DNA of 64,000 bases from Pseudomonas capsici (lineage in GTDB: Bacteria; Pseudomonadota; Gammaproteobacteria; Pseudomonadales; Pseudomonadaceae): positions 124,001-188,000 of the forward strand of contig NZ_JAFGZD010000004.1 in assembly GCF_017165765.1 (NCBI RefSeq). Direction: 5' to 3'. This document shows, one piece after another, positions 1 through 11,611 of the stretch (position 1 is its first letter; every line of letters begins with the position of its first letter). Below the pieces are notes generated by a model, which was not told the origin of the DNA, searched no databases, and worked only from the letters and a program-made list of their open reading frames with translations. The position numbers and the translations under genes are program-made.

Positions 1-162
1 ATAACCGACGGAGTGTATGACGCAGAGATTTTGATGCCATGAATGAGATGACGGCCTTGTTCGCAATTGATCGATCCCGCAGAAGGATATGTACAGGCCC
101 GAGGCTGGCCTGTACATCCGCTTGGGAAAAAAATTATTGCCCGGGTGTGTTGCTTCCCGCTG
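1..162. other. left-edge stretch with no recognised gene
   Basis: No coding region was recognised. Frame 1 stays open for only 13 codons before a stop, so it could be the tail of a gene outside the window, but nothing identifies it. A hairpin (annotated separately) lies downstream of the flavoprotein gene's stop. Confidence 0.4.
89..117. repeat. perfect 11-bp stem hairpin
   Basis: ATGTACAGGCC at 89-99 is followed after 7 bases by its exact complement at 107-117. It lies about 46 bases beyond the stop of the minus-strand flavoprotein gene. Neither strand shows the T-run of a classical intrinsic terminator right after the stem. It could be an RNA 3'-end structure or a protein-binding dyad. Confidence 0.5.
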
Positions 163-1341
163 TCAGACGTACTGTGCCGCCGCATAGGCCGATGCCCAGG
201 CCCACTGGAAATTGAAACCGCCCAGATGACCGCTCACATCCAGCACCTCGCCCACGAAGTACAGTCTGGGTGACTTCAGCGATTCCATGGTCTTGGAAGA
301 CACTTCACGGGTATCGATCCCGCCCAGGGTCACTTCGGCTGTGCGATAGCCTTCTGTACCAGCCGGCACTACCCGCCAGCTCGACAGTTTTTCGGCAATG
401 TCCGCCAGTTCGGCGTGGGTGTACTGCTTCATGGGTCTGGAAACGAACCAGTGTTCGGCAATCAGATTGGCCATCTTTTTGGTAAAGATTTCCCCCAGCA
501 GGGTCTTCAGTTCACTGTTGGGGCGCTCGGCCTGTTGTTCGGCCAGCCAGCTAGCGGCGTCGTGATCGGGCAGCAGATTGATTTCCACGGTGTCGCCGGG
601 CTGCCAGAACGACGAGATCTGCAGGATTGCCGGGCCACTGAGGCCGCGGTGGGTAAACAGGATGTTCTCGCGAAAGCTCATGTCATTGCAGCTGACCAGA
701 CAGTCCACCGACGTCCCCGACAACTCGCTGCACAACTCCTTGAGCTGGTCGGTGATGGTGAACGGCACCAGTCCGGCGCGAGTCGGCAGCAGCGTATGGC
801 CAAATTGCTTGCCGACCTGATAACCGAAGCCTGTGGCACCCAGCGTCGGGATCGACAGGCCGCCCGTGGCGATCACCAGCGACTCGCAGTTCAGGGTGCC
901 AAGGGTGGTTTCCAGGCGGTAGCCGGTTTCGGTCTTCTCGATCTGCTGCACGGAAGTATCCATATGCAGACTGGCACCGGCCTGTCTGCATTCCTCAAGC
1001 AGCATTTCCAGGATGTCGCTGGACTTGTTATCGCAGAACAGCTGGCCGAGTTTCTTTTCGTGATAGGGCACGCCATGTCTGGCGACCATCTCGATGAAGT
1101 CCCACTGGGTATAACGGGCCAGTGCCGATTTACAGAAGTGCGGGTTCTGCGACAGGAAATTGCCCGGCTCGGTGTACATGTTGGTGAAGTTGCAGCGCCC
1201 GCCACCGGACATGAGGATCTTCTTGCCCGGCTTGTTGGCGTGATCGATCAGCATCACCTTGCGCCCACGACCTGCGGCGGTCAGCGCACACATCAAACCT
1301 GCGGCGCCAGCGCCAATGATTACAACGTCAGTAACGGGCAC
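163..1341 (-). CDS. BaiN/HI0933 (YhiN-like) family FAD-dependent oxidoreductase
   Basis: This is a cytoplasmic flavoprotein of the HI0933/BaiN (RdsA) family; the physiological substrate is not known for most members. The N-terminal dinucleotide-binding motif GAGAAG is followed by an acidic residue ending the second beta strand (MLIDH). Around residue 45 comes the family hallmark GGGRCNFTN, and the C-terminus has GGFNFQWAWASA, which closes over FAD. The length of 392 residues is normal for the family. The start is taken as the GTG at 1341, preceded by GAGG about 8 bases away. No in-frame ATG fits, and the upstream extension reads as non-family sequence overlapping dbpA. It sits 65 bases downstream of dbpA on the same strand and may be read through from it. 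Confidence 0.88.
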   Translation of the reverse strand: MPVTDVVIIGAGAAGLMCALTAAGRGRKVMLIDHANKPGKKILMSGGGRCNFTNMYTEPGNFLSQNPHFCKSALARYTQWDFIEMVARHGVPYHEKKLGQLFCDNKSSDILEMLLEECRQAGASLHMDTSVQQIEKTETGYRLETTLGTLNCESLVIATGGLSIPTLGATGFGYQVGKQFGHTLLPTRAGLVPFTITDQLKELCSELSGTSVDCLVSCNDMSFRENILFTHRGLSGPAILQISSFWQPGDTVEINLLPDHDAASWLAEQQAERPNSELKTLLGEIFTKKMANLIAEHWFVSRPMKQYTHAELADIAEKLSSWRVVPAGTEGYRTAEVTLGGIDTREVSSKTMESLKSPRLYFVGEVLDVSGHLGGFNFQWAWASAYAAAQYV

Positions 1342-1406
1342 AGCATGGTCCTCATGTGGAGCCGGGGTATTGTTCAAAGTCTTGTGGGAGGGGGGCGCGA
1401 CGCCTT

Positions 1407-2786
<1,380 letters not shown>

Positions 2787-2873
2787 GACGGTGGACCTGC
2801 AAAACAAAAATGTCGCGTAGTGTATCAGGTCGCACGGTCAGCTTTGTGGCCTTCGCGGATGAATTCACTCCTA

Positions 2874-3048
2874 CCGTAGGGGTAATGCTGATCAGTTAAG
2901 GCATACACAAACTTGTAGGAGGCAGCTTGCTGGCGAAAAAGACCTGAAAACCGACAGATATTCTGCGTCTGTACGATCAAGTCGCCAGCAAGCTGCCTCC
3001 CACAAAGTGATTCATGACCTTAACTGATCGGCATTATGCCGTAGGGGT
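2874..3048. repeat. 155-bp REPIN-like hairpin element with 10-bp flanking direct repeats
   Basis: Between dbpA and the MFS gene, CCGTAGGGGT occurs at 2874-2883 and again at 3039-3048 in the same orientation. Between the copies lies a 155-bp element. Its ends are complementary (AATGCTGATCAGTTAAGG against CCTTAACTGATCGGCATT), and it contains two inverted REP cores (TGTAGGAGGCAGCTTGCTGG and its complement) around a spacer of roughly 45 bases. A related copy is at 21024-21157. Removing the element and one direct repeat restores a near-perfect palindrome of the GCGAATGAATTC type. This fits insertion of a non-autonomous element into a pre-existing REP. Confidence 0.75.
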
Positions 3049-3052
3049 GAAT

Positions 3053-4456
3053 TCATTCGCGAACAACGATTTTCTTGCCTTCCTGCGCCGGCAATTGCAG
3101 GAATATTCCTGCCGCGAACATCGCCAGGATGCCGACGCTCAGGAAGGTGAGCTGAAAGGCGCCCAATACATTGCTGACTTCGCCGCTAGCCACTTCATCG
3201 CTGAAACCGCCCAGCAAGGCCGCGGCGCATGCCACACCCAGGCTCAGTGACAGTTGCGCAACGACCGATAGCAGGCTGTTGCCACTGGCGGTGCTGGCGT
3301 CGTCCAGGTCGATCAGGGTCACGGTGTTCATGGCGGTGAACTGCAAGGCGTTCACTGCGCCCAGCAGGGCCAGATGGACAAGCAGCACCCAGTACGGGGT
3401 CTGAGTGTCCACCAGCGCCAGGGTCGCCAGCAGTATGCCCAGCAGCAGCGTATTGCCGGTCAGGATGGTGCGATACCCCAGCAGTTCGATCAGCCAGCGG
3501 GCAATGGTTTTGGCGAACATTCCGGCGGCGGCCAGCGGCAACATGCTCATGCCGGCCTGTGCCGGTGAATAGCCCAGGGGGATCTGCAGCAGCAAGGGCA
3601 CCAGAAATGGCAGGGCACCACTGCCAAGCCGCGCAAACAGATTGCCGAGGATGCCCACCGCAAAGGTCCGGGTGCGGAACAGCGACGGTGCAAAAAGCGG
3701 GAACTCTACATGCCCGGCCCGCAGCCAGTAGGCCGCCAGACAGCCCAGGCCGGCAAACAGCAGCAAGACCACGCGCATGTGCGGCAGATGCAGTTCGCCC
3801 AGGCCTTCCAGTGCAATGGTGATCAGCACCATCGAGGCTCCGAACAGAATGAATCCTGTGCCGTCGAACCGCGTACGCCCACCGCCGGGAATATCGGGGA
3901 TGAAGTGCTTGACCGCGTAACAGCCCAGCAACCCCACTGGAATATTGATCAGGAAGATCCAGTGCCAGCTCATGTACTCGACCATCCAGCCGCCCATGGT
4001 CGGCCCGAGTAATGGCCCCAGCAGACCGGGCACGGTAATGAACCCCATGATCCGCACCAGTTCCGAGCGGGGATAGGCGCGTAGCACGATCAGGCGTCCG
4101 ATAGGCAGCATCAACGCGCCGCCAAGTCCCTGAATGATCCGTGCTGCCACCAGCATGTTCAGCGAGTTGGACAGTGCGCACAGCAACGAGCCAAAACTGA
4201 ACAACAGGATGGCACTGAAAAAGATGCGCTTGATGCCGAAGCGATCGGCAATCCACCCCGAAGCAGGAATCAGCAGGGCGATGGTCAGCATGTAGGCAAT
4301 GACCACCGACTGCATGCGTAACGGATCTTCTTCCAGCGAGCGGGCCATGGAGGGCAGGGCGGTGTTGAGAATGGTGCCGTCCAGGCTTTGCATGAAGAAG
4401 GCGATGGCGATGACCCATGGCATCCAGCGCAAGGTTTTTTCGTCCAGGTGCGGCAT
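3053..4456 (-). CDS. mdtD: MFS multidrug exporter, DHA2/MdtD-like
   Basis: Inner-membrane major facilitator with a hydrophobicity pattern consistent with 14 transmembrane segments (467 residues). The opening FFMQSLDGTILNTALPSMA, the ASGWIADRFG loop, GRLIVLRAYPR, and VEYMSWHWIFLINIPVG match MdtD/EmrB-type proton-driven drug efflux proteins, MdtD being the closest I recall. There is no adjacent membrane-fusion or TolC gene, so it probably works alone, and the substrate is unknown. The stop codon at 3053-3055 lies inside the right arm of a REP palindrome. The ATG at 4456 follows a REP dyad. The gene symbol is by resemblance only. Confidence 0.82.
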   Translation of the reverse strand: MPHLDEKTLRWMPWVIAIAFFMQSLDGTILNTALPSMARSLEEDPLRMQSVVIAYMLTIALLIPASGWIADRFGIKRIFFSAILLFSFGSLLCALSNSLNMLVAARIIQGLGGALMLPIGRLIVLRAYPRSELVRIMGFITVPGLLGPLLGPTMGGWMVEYMSWHWIFLINIPVGLLGCYAVKHFIPDIPGGGRTRFDGTGFILFGASMVLITIALEGLGELHLPHMRVVLLLFAGLGCLAAYWLRAGHVEFPLFAPSLFRTRTFAVGILGNLFARLGSGALPFLVPLLLQIPLGYSPAQAGMSMLPLAAAGMFAKTIARWLIELLGYRTILTGNTLLLGILLATLALVDTQTPYWVLLVHLALLGAVNALQFTAMNTVTLIDLDDASTASGNSLLSVVAQLSLSLGVACAAALLGGFSDEVASGEVSNVLGAFQLTFLSVGILAMFAAGIFLQLPAQEGKKIVVRE

Positions 4457-4473
4457 GTCGTTTCCTGTGTCTT

Positions 4474-4518
4474 TTCGCGAATGAATTCGCTCCCGCAGTA
4501 AGCGAATTCATTCGTGAA
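4474..4518. repeat. REP-type inverted repeat (GCGAATGAATTCGC family)
   Basis: TTCGCGAATGAATTCGCTCC is followed by its near complement AGCGAATTCATTCGTGAA. It fills the gap between the divergently read-through MFS start and the end of the TldE-like gene. The same family occurs at 7318, 16465 and 19072. Confidence 0.75.
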
Positions 4519-4524
4519 GAACGG

Positions 4525-5850
4525 TTAAAGCGTCAAAGTCAGTTTGCTTATCAAAGCCCCTGGCAACTGAATGGAGGCTGTCTGGCGCTGACTGTAAGTG
4601 CTGGCCGACAGAATCAGTTCCCGTTCGCGGGTCAGATTTTCCAGAGCATTGCCCAGCAGGCTGTAGGCGCTGTCATCGAAGCGCATGGTGCTGACCGGTG
4701 CCACGATCCTGCCGTCTTCGACCCAGAAGGTTGCAAAGCGGGTCATGCCGGTCAGGCGTGCAGCCGACTGATCGGAGAAGTTCAGATACCAGAGATTGCT
4801 GATGTACAGGCCTGTGCCGAGCTGCTTGAGAATCTGTTCCTGCTCCAGAGTTCCACCCGCCATGCTCAGTGCGCTTGGCCACTCGCCGTTGTCCGCACCG
4901 TTGGCTTGCAGGCCGTATTCGGCGGCGCTGCTGGAATCCACCAGTTGTTCGCGGGCCTCACCGCCTGCAATCAGGCACAGATCCTTGCGTGGATAACCTT
5001 CGCGCGAGAAGGCCGGCGACAGCGAGCCGCTGACCTGTTCATCCAGGCTGAACAGCGGGCTGAAACGGCTATCGCCGTTGTACAGCCGCTGCAACGGACT
5101 GTGCTTGCTGGCCAGTGCCTGTGCGGAAAAACCGCCCCAGCACAGCATGCCGATGATTTCGTCCAGAGCGGCAGGTGCCAGGTAAGCGCGATATTGACCG
5201 GGCTCCAGAGTGCGCAGCGGCCGACCGAGAAACTCCAGTTGCTCACGAGCCTGATTGAAGCGCCTGGCAAAGGCTTCGCTGTTCCAGTCATGCCCGGCAT
5301 AGTTGGCCTTTACCGCCTGACCGTTCTCGTGAAACAGGCTCCAGTCGAAATTGAAGCTATTGGCCTGATGCCAGCCCAACGCACCCCAGGAACTGGCGAA
5401 GCCCCGATACACCGGCCCGGCAGCGTAAAAACCGACCAGATCAAGACCGCGAGACAGTTCGCCGATCTGCTCCACGACCTGCCCGCTGTCCGGCAGCGGC
5501 GACTCTTGCAGGTTGTTGCTGTGCCAGGCCTCGGTATTGGGCAGCAGATACGGATCCCTGGCGAGAGAGAGCAAGGTTTCGCGCAGTTGAACCAGAGCCT
5601 GGCTCAAACGCTGGCTGTCGACCTGGGCATCGCCCGAAAGTGTCAGATCCAGATCGGCATGCCGACCGTCGTCGATCAGTTTGAAGGTGATGCTGGCTTG
5701 CTGCACATGCCCGGCCTGACGGACCTGGCCATGGTTGAAGCGAATGAAGTCCGAGGCTTCGGCGTTGTAGGTCAGGGTGAAGTGTTCGTTCGGGCCGATA
5801 GCAGCCTTGAGGACGGCGACCAATGCCTCGAATTGCTGTTGATGAGACAT
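4525..5850 (-). CDS. TldE/PmbA-like subunit of a TldD/TldE metallopeptidase pair
   Basis: The 441-residue protein resembles PmbA/TldE, the subunit of TldD/TldE proteases that has no zinc motif; no HExxxH is present. Known TldD/E enzymes degrade flexible peptides such as CcdA and process leader peptides, for example of microcin B17. Its ATG overlaps the stop of the upstream TldD-like gene by one base (TGATG), which indicates translational coupling and a 1:1 complex. Pseudomonads usually keep canonical tldD and pmbA elsewhere, so this looks like a second, divergent pair (inference from general knowledge). No precursor peptide gene is visible nearby. The start is fixed by the coupling. Confidence 0.82.
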   Translation of the reverse strand: MSHQQQFEALVAVLKAAIGPNEHFTLTYNAEASDFIRFNHGQVRQAGHVQQASITFKLIDDGRHADLDLTLSGDAQVDSQRLSQALVQLRETLLSLARDPYLLPNTEAWHSNNLQESPLPDSGQVVEQIGELSRGLDLVGFYAAGPVYRGFASSWGALGWHQANSFNFDWSLFHENGQAVKANYAGHDWNSEAFARRFNQAREQLEFLGRPLRTLEPGQYRAYLAPAALDEIIGMLCWGGFSAQALASKHSPLQRLYNGDSRFSPLFSLDEQVSGSLSPAFSREGYPRKDLCLIAGGEAREQLVDSSSAAEYGLQANGADNGEWPSALSMAGGTLEQEQILKQLGTGLYISNLWYLNFSDQSAARLTGMTRFATFWVEDGRIVAPVSTMRFDDSAYSLLGNALENLTRERELILSASTYSQRQTASIQLPGALISKLTLTL

Positions 5851-7292
5851 CAGGCATCACCTCCAAAGACATCGACATTGGCGAACACACAGGCTGGCGA
5901 AGCGTGACCGACACGCACCACCTGATTGGGTTCGCCCTTCCCGCAATTGGGCGTGCCCAGGACCTTGAAGGTACTGGCATCGCCGACCGCGCTGAGGTTG
6001 CGCCAGAACTGCGCGGAAATCGCTCGATAGTTGGGGTTCTTGACCACGCCCTTGAGTTCGCCGTTTTCGATCAACTGGCCCCACTCGCAACCGAACTGGA
6101 ATTTGTTGCGGGCATCGTCGATGGACCACGAACGGTTGGTGGACATCAGAATGCCGTGTTCGATATTGCCGATCAGTTGCTCCAGCGACTGGTCGCCCGG
6201 CTCGATATTCAGGTTGGCCATGCGGTCGATGGGCGGGCGGTTCCAGTTGCAGGCGCGGCTGTTGGCGACGCCCGGCAAGCCTGAGCGGTATTGCGACAGC
6301 GCACCGCCCAGTGGGCGTTGCAACAGGCCATCGCGAATCAGGAACTGCTTGCTTGCCGCCGTGCCATCGTCGTCATGGCCGTAGCTGGCCAGTTGCTCGG
6401 GAATCTCGGGATCGAACGTCACGTTGAGCAGGCTGGAGCCGTATTGCAGCGTGCCGAAATCCGATGCCTTGACGAAGCTGGTGCCGGCGTAATTGCGTTC
6501 GTCACCCAGAATCCGGTCCAGCTCCAGCGGGTGGCCTATGGACTCGTGGATCTGCAGAATCATCTGGTCCGGCATCAGCAGCAGGTCACGGGGGCCGGTT
6601 GGCGTGTTGGGGGCCATGATCAGTTGCAGCGCCTGATCGGCAACCTGTGCGGCTGCGCCGATCAGTCCGCAATTGCTGATGATCTCCGCGCCACCTTGCT
6701 GACCGAAATTGTCGCGGCCCAGGCTGCGGGTCTGGCTGTCATGCCCGTCATAGGCGGTCACGGTCAGGCCCGGAAACACGAAGCGCTGTGCCTGACGAAT
6801 TTCGGCACCTGCGCTGTTGAGGTAGATCTGCTCTAAGTTTTCCAGACCCAGACCAGCCTGCCAGTTCACCAGACGCTCGTCCTTGGGCACCGAGTTCGAC
6901 TCGGCCATCAGCAGGTCGATGCAATCGCTCAGGCTCGGGAAGGCATTGTTCAGGTTGGGCGACAGGTAATCGGCGCGTGCCGTCGAGACAGCCTGTTCGG
7001 TCAGGTCCAGCAGCGAATGCGGGGCCAGACGCCTGGCCAGTGCTTCGGCCTGTTGCAAGGCAGCCTGCAGGCCGCGTTGGGAAATGTCGTTGGTGGCGGC
7101 GTAGGTTTCGACACCGTTGAGGCGCACTGTCAGCATCGCCCCTTCATCGCTGCCCAGCGACGGCGGCTCGGCCACATTCTTGCGCACGCTCAGGTGCTGA
7201 CTGGTCCTGCGCACATAGCGTATGGAAAAGAATTGCGCATCGCTCTGCAGTGCGGCGAACCGCTGCTTGAGCTGAGCGGAGAAATCGAACAT
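5850..7292 (-). CDS. TldD-like zinc metallopeptidase subunit
   Basis: The 480-residue protein carries the TldD motif HESIGHPLELDRILGDE, with His249, Glu250 and His254 forming HExxxH, followed by a glycine-rich segment and a C-terminal WGQLIENGELKGVVKNPNYR region typical of TldD. Zinc binding and catalysis are expected here, with the downstream TldE-like partner completing the active chamber. The ATG at 7292 has an AAGGAG-like site (GCTCCTTG in the opposite sense) about 7 bases before it. The longer open frame upstream enters a REP repeat and is discarded. It forms a two-gene operon with the next gene (1-base overlap). The substrate is unknown. Confidence 0.85.
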   Translation of the reverse strand: MFDFSAQLKQRFAALQSDAQFFSIRYVRRTSQHLSVRKNVAEPPSLGSDEGAMLTVRLNGVETYAATNDISQRGLQAALQQAEALARRLAPHSLLDLTEQAVSTARADYLSPNLNNAFPSLSDCIDLLMAESNSVPKDERLVNWQAGLGLENLEQIYLNSAGAEIRQAQRFVFPGLTVTAYDGHDSQTRSLGRDNFGQQGGAEIISNCGLIGAAAQVADQALQLIMAPNTPTGPRDLLLMPDQMILQIHESIGHPLELDRILGDERNYAGTSFVKASDFGTLQYGSSLLNVTFDPEIPEQLASYGHDDDGTAASKQFLIRDGLLQRPLGGALSQYRSGLPGVANSRACNWNRPPIDRMANLNIEPGDQSLEQLIGNIEHGILMSTNRSWSIDDARNKFQFGCEWGQLIENGELKGVVKNPNYRAISAQFWRNLSAVGDASTFKVLGTPNCGKGEPNQVVRVGHASPACVFANVDVFGGDA

Positions 7293-7317
7293 GCAGGGAA
7301 GCTCCTTGTGGGGCGGG

Positions 7318-7366
7318 TTCCGCGAATGAATTCGCCCCACAGTGTGGGAGCGAACTCATTCGCGAA
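7318..7366. repeat. REP-type inverted repeat
   Basis: TTCGCGAATGAATTCGCCCC and its imperfect complement ending in CTCATTCGCGAA form a dyad between betA's stop and the tldD-like start. It belongs to the GCGAATGAATTCGC family. Confidence 0.75.
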
Positions 7367-7401
7367 CAAGACGGACTTGCCCGCGAATCATAGAGCCTGA
7401 A

Positions 7402-9105
7402 TTACGCCTGTGCTACTTCGCGCACTGGCTTGCCGCGTGCAGGACGGTCGCCGGCCACGAAATAATCGGCATTGCTGCGTGGCAACGGCTGACGGCCACG
7501 AATCCTGTCGGCGATTTTCTCGGCGATCATGATGGTCGGGGCATTCAGGTTGCCGGTGGTGATGATCGGCATGATCGAGGCATCCACCACGCGCAGGCTT
7601 TCCAGGCCATGGACACGACCCTGACCATCGACGACTGCCATGTCATCGGTGCCCATCTTGCAGGTGCAGGAAGGGTGGTAAGCCGTTTCGGCGTGTTCAC
7701 GGACGAAAGCGTCCAGTTCTTCATCGGTCTGCACTTCGATGCCTGGGCTGATTTCGCGGCCACGGTACGGGTCCAGTGCCGGTTGCTGCATGATCTCCCG
7801 GGTCAGGCGGATGCCGTCGCGGAACTCCTGCCAGTCCTGCTCGGTAGACATGTAGTTGAACAGGATGCTCGGGTACTCGCGTGGGTCCTTGGACTTGACC
7901 TGCACCCGGCCACGGCTTGGTGAACGCATGGAGCCGACGTGAGCCTGGAAGCCGTGCTCTTTCACACCTTTGGTGCCGTTGTAGTTAATGGCGACCGGCA
8001 GGAAGTGGTACTGGATGTTCGGCCACTCGAACTCTTCGCTCGAACGAATGAACCCGCCCGCTTCGAACTGGTTGCTGGCACCGATGCCTGTGCCGAGGAA
8101 CATCCATTCTGCGCCGATGGCCGGCTGATTCCACCACAGCAGGGAAGGGTAGAGCGAAACCGGCTGGGTGCAGCTGTATTGCAGGTACATCTCCAGGTGA
8201 TCCTGAAGGTTCTGGCCGACACCCGGCAGGTCATGAACCACGGGAATATCGAGCTTGTTCAGCAGGTCTGCCGGACCGACACCGGAGCGTTGCAGGATCT
8301 GCGGCGAAGCGATGGCACCGCTGCACAGCAGGACTTCCTTGCGTGCACGGGCTTCGATGCGGGTGTCGCTGTCGCCGCGCAGATACGCCACGCCCACGGC
8401 ACGCTTGCCCTCGAACAGGATCCGGTCGGTCAGCGCGTGGGTGATGATGGTCAGTGTCTCGCGCTTCTTGGCCTCGTCCAGATAGCCACGGGCGGTGCTG
8501 GCGCGACGTCCCTTGGGCGTCACGGTTCTGTCCATCGGGCCGAAGCCTTCCTGCTGATAACCGTTGAGGTCGTCGGTGCGCGGATAACCCGCCTGTACAC
8601 CGGCTTCGACCATGGCCTTGAACAGCGGATTGTTCCCCGCCTTGGGCGTGGTCACGCTGACCGGACCCTCGCCGCCGTGATAATCGTTGGGGCCGATATC
8701 GCGGGTTTCAGCCTTGCGGAAATACGGCAGGCAGTCGAGGTAGCTCCAGTCTTCCAGCCCTGGTTCCTTGGCCCAGCCGTCATAGTCCATGGCGTTGCCG
8801 CGGATGTAGCACATGCCATTGATCAGCGACGAACCGCCCAGGCCTTTACCGCGACCGCATTCCATGCGGCGGTTGTTCATGTGCGGTTCGGGCTCGGTTT
8901 CATAGGCCCAGTTATAGCGACGGCCCTGCAGGGGGAAGGCCAGTGCTGCGGGCATCTGGGTGCGGAAGTCCAGCCGGTAATCCGGGCCGCCGGCTTCCAG
9001 CAGCAGAACGGTGACGCCCGGATCTTCGGTGAGACGGGCTGCCAGGGTGTTACCGGCAGAGCCGGCACCGATGATGATGTAGTCGAATTCGGATTGCGTG
9101 GTCAT
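7402..9105 (-). CDS. betA: choline dehydrogenase BetA
   Basis: Membrane-associated FAD enzyme of the GMC oxidoreductase family that oxidises choline to betaine aldehyde and can continue to glycine betaine. The FAD motif GAGSAG is at residues 13-18. [15 protein letters not shown] is the GMC signature 1 region, and [17 protein letters not shown] is signature 2. The C-terminus has [11 protein letters not shown] with the catalytic histidine near residue 475, then [17 protein letters not shown]. The length of 567 residues is standard. The ATG at 9105 places the FAD motif correctly; the earlier in-frame codons lie in repeat DNA. It is last in betI-betB-betA, separated from betB by a repeat-filled gap of 134 bases. 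It should be repressed by BetI in the absence of choline. Confidence 0.95.
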   Translation of the reverse strand: MTTQSEFDYIIIGAGSAGNTLAARLTEDPGVTVLLLEAGGPDYRLDFRTQMPAALAFPLQGRRYNWAYETEPEPHMNNRRMECGRGKGLGGSSLINGMCYIRGNAMDYDGWAKEPGLEDWSYLDCLPYFRKAETRDIGPNDYHGGEGPVSVTTPKAGNNPLFKAMVEAGVQAGYPRTDDLNGYQQEGFGPMDRTVTPKGRRASTARGYLDEAKKRETLTIITHALTDRILFEGKRAVGVAYLRGDSDTRIEARARKEVLLCSGAIASPQILQRSGVGPADLLNKLDIPVVHDLPGVGQNLQDHLEMYLQYSCTQPVSLYPSLLWWNQPAIGAEWMFLGTGIGASNQFEAGGFIRSSEEFEWPNIQYHFLPVAINYNGTKGVKEHGFQAHVGSMRSPSRGRVQVKSKDPREYPSILFNYMSTEQDWQEFRDGIRLTREIMQQPALDPYRGREISPGIEVQTDEELDAFVREHAETAYHPSCTCKMGTDDMAVVDGQGRVHGLESLRVVDASIMPIITTGNLNAPTIMIAEKIADRIRGRQPLPRSNADYFVAGDRPARGKPVREVAQA

Positions 9106-9120
9106 AGAAAGTCCTTCGTA

Positions 9121-9230
9121 GAGCTGCAAGCTTCAAGTTTCGAGCTGCAAGCAAAGGCATTCGGGTGCTGCCTGTAAGAGTGAGGGCGGCAAGCTGCTTC
9201 TAGTTGAAGCTGGCAACTTGCCGCTTGAAA
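9121..9230. repeat. intergenic repeat of the GCTGCAAGCTTCAAG family
   Basis: Several copies of AGCTGCAAG/CTTCAAG and their complements (GCGGCAAGCTGCTTC, TTGAAGCTGGCAACTTGCCG) fold into a long imperfect hairpin between betB and betA. The same family is found at 30387-30489 and 60896-60979. It may uncouple betA from betB expression. Confidence 0.7.
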
Positions 9231-9239
9231 CTGGCCGTC

Positions 9240-10712
<1,473 letters not shown>

Positions 10713-10818
10713 AAAGTCCTCGCAAATTCATGTGGGGGGCGATGACTGATCTCAGCTTGCCGGTATGTTTGGTCAACATTCGGCGTCAGTCGTTCGATGA
10801 AAAAAACGCTTGAGCGCT

Positions 10819-11412
10819 TCAGTCCACCGCCTTCGCCAGTTGGAAATCCATGTATTCGTAAGCGATCTGTTGTGCCTGCTCCGTGTCGAAAGCATCGCCG
10901 GACAAGGCACCGCGCAGCCACAGACCGTCAATGAGCGCGGCCAGCCCACGGGCTGCGCTGCGTGCCTGTTCCAGCGGTAATACGCGGCGGAACTGGCAGC
11001 ACAGGTTCGAGTACAGGCGGTGATCGTTGATCCGCTGCAACCTGTGCAGTGACGGGTGATGCATGCTGGTGGCCCAGAAGGCCAGCCAGGTTTTCATCGC
11101 CGGGCCATTGACCTGGCTGGCATCGAAGTTGCCCTCGATGATGACTTGCAGATGCGCCCTGGGGCTGTCATCGGTCAGCGCCTGACGGCGTTCGCTCACG
11201 CTCTGGATCAGGGCATTCATCAGGTGGCGCATGGTTGCCGCGATCAGACCGTTCTTGTCCTGAAAGTAGTGGCTGATGATGCCGTTGGAGACGCCGGCCA
11301 GACGCGCAATCAGAGCAATGCTGGCGTCGCTCATACCGACCTGGTCCACCGCGCTGAGCGTGGCCTGGATCAGTTGCTGACGGCGGATGGGTTGCATACC
11401 AACCTTGGGCAT
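10819..11412 (-). CDS. betI: TetR-family choline-responsive repressor BetI
   Basis: The 197-residue TetR-family protein matches BetI in length and sequence. [19 protein letters not shown] opens helix 1, and the DNA-recognition helix-turn-helix is [19 protein letters not shown] near residues 30-50. BetI represses the bet genes and is released by choline. The ATG at 11412 is preferred because this N-terminus is that of known BetI proteins, whereas the longer frame runs into the promoter region. A near-palindromic ATTGA-TCAAT operator lies about 50 bases upstream, fitting autoregulation of betIBA. Confidence 0.94.
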   Translation of the reverse strand: MPKVGMQPIRRQQLIQATLSAVDQVGMSDASIALIARLAGVSNGIISHYFQDKNGLIAATMRHLMNALIQSVSERRQALTDDSPRAHLQVIIEGNFDASQVNGPAMKTWLAFWATSMHHPSLHRLQRINDHRLYSNLCCQFRRVLPLEQARSAARGLAALIDGLWLRGALSGDAFDTEQAQQIAYEYMDFQLAKAVD

Positions 11413-11462
11413 TGGTTCGGGTCTCCGTGGCTTGCTGACCCTTTTTAGCCTAGTTGTTTTTA

Positions 11463-11480
11463 ATTGAACGATCAATCAAT
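11463..11480. promoter_or_regulatory. candidate BetI operator
   Basis: ATTGAACGATCAATCAAT is a near-palindrome (14 of 18 positions symmetric, outer ATTGA/TCAAT perfect). It sits in an AT-rich stretch about 50 bases before betI and resembles described BetI boxes. Position and symmetry are seen; binding is inferred. Confidence 0.6.
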
Positions 11481-11521
11481 AAAAACCTGTGGACGTGACA
11501 AAAGGCTCTGAAACAAGCGTT

Positions 11522-11603
11522 GCAGGAGAGCGAATTTATTCGCGAATGCAGGCGCGCGCTTGCCTGCGATGAAGCTCCTTCGCGGGCAAGCGCGCTCCTG
11601 CAG
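11522..11603. repeat. REPIN of the GCAGGAGCGCGCTTGCC family
   Basis: GCAGGAGAGCG at the left and GGGCAAGCGCGCTCCTGCAG at the right are complementary, with a second nested copy (GGCGCGCGCTTGCCTGCGA) between. It lies between the end of cbcV and the betI promoter and separates the two transcription units. Confidence 0.75.
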
Positions 11604-11611
11604 CCAAACAT

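Noticed and set aside
2885..3034. Possible CRISPR-like repeats
   Set aside because: The repeats are inverted and dispersed rather than regularly spaced direct repeats with spacers, and no cas genes are present.
4417..5907. Long plus-strand open frame opposite the TldE-like gene
   Set aside because: No family features; the minus-strand genes are coupled by a start-stop overlap.
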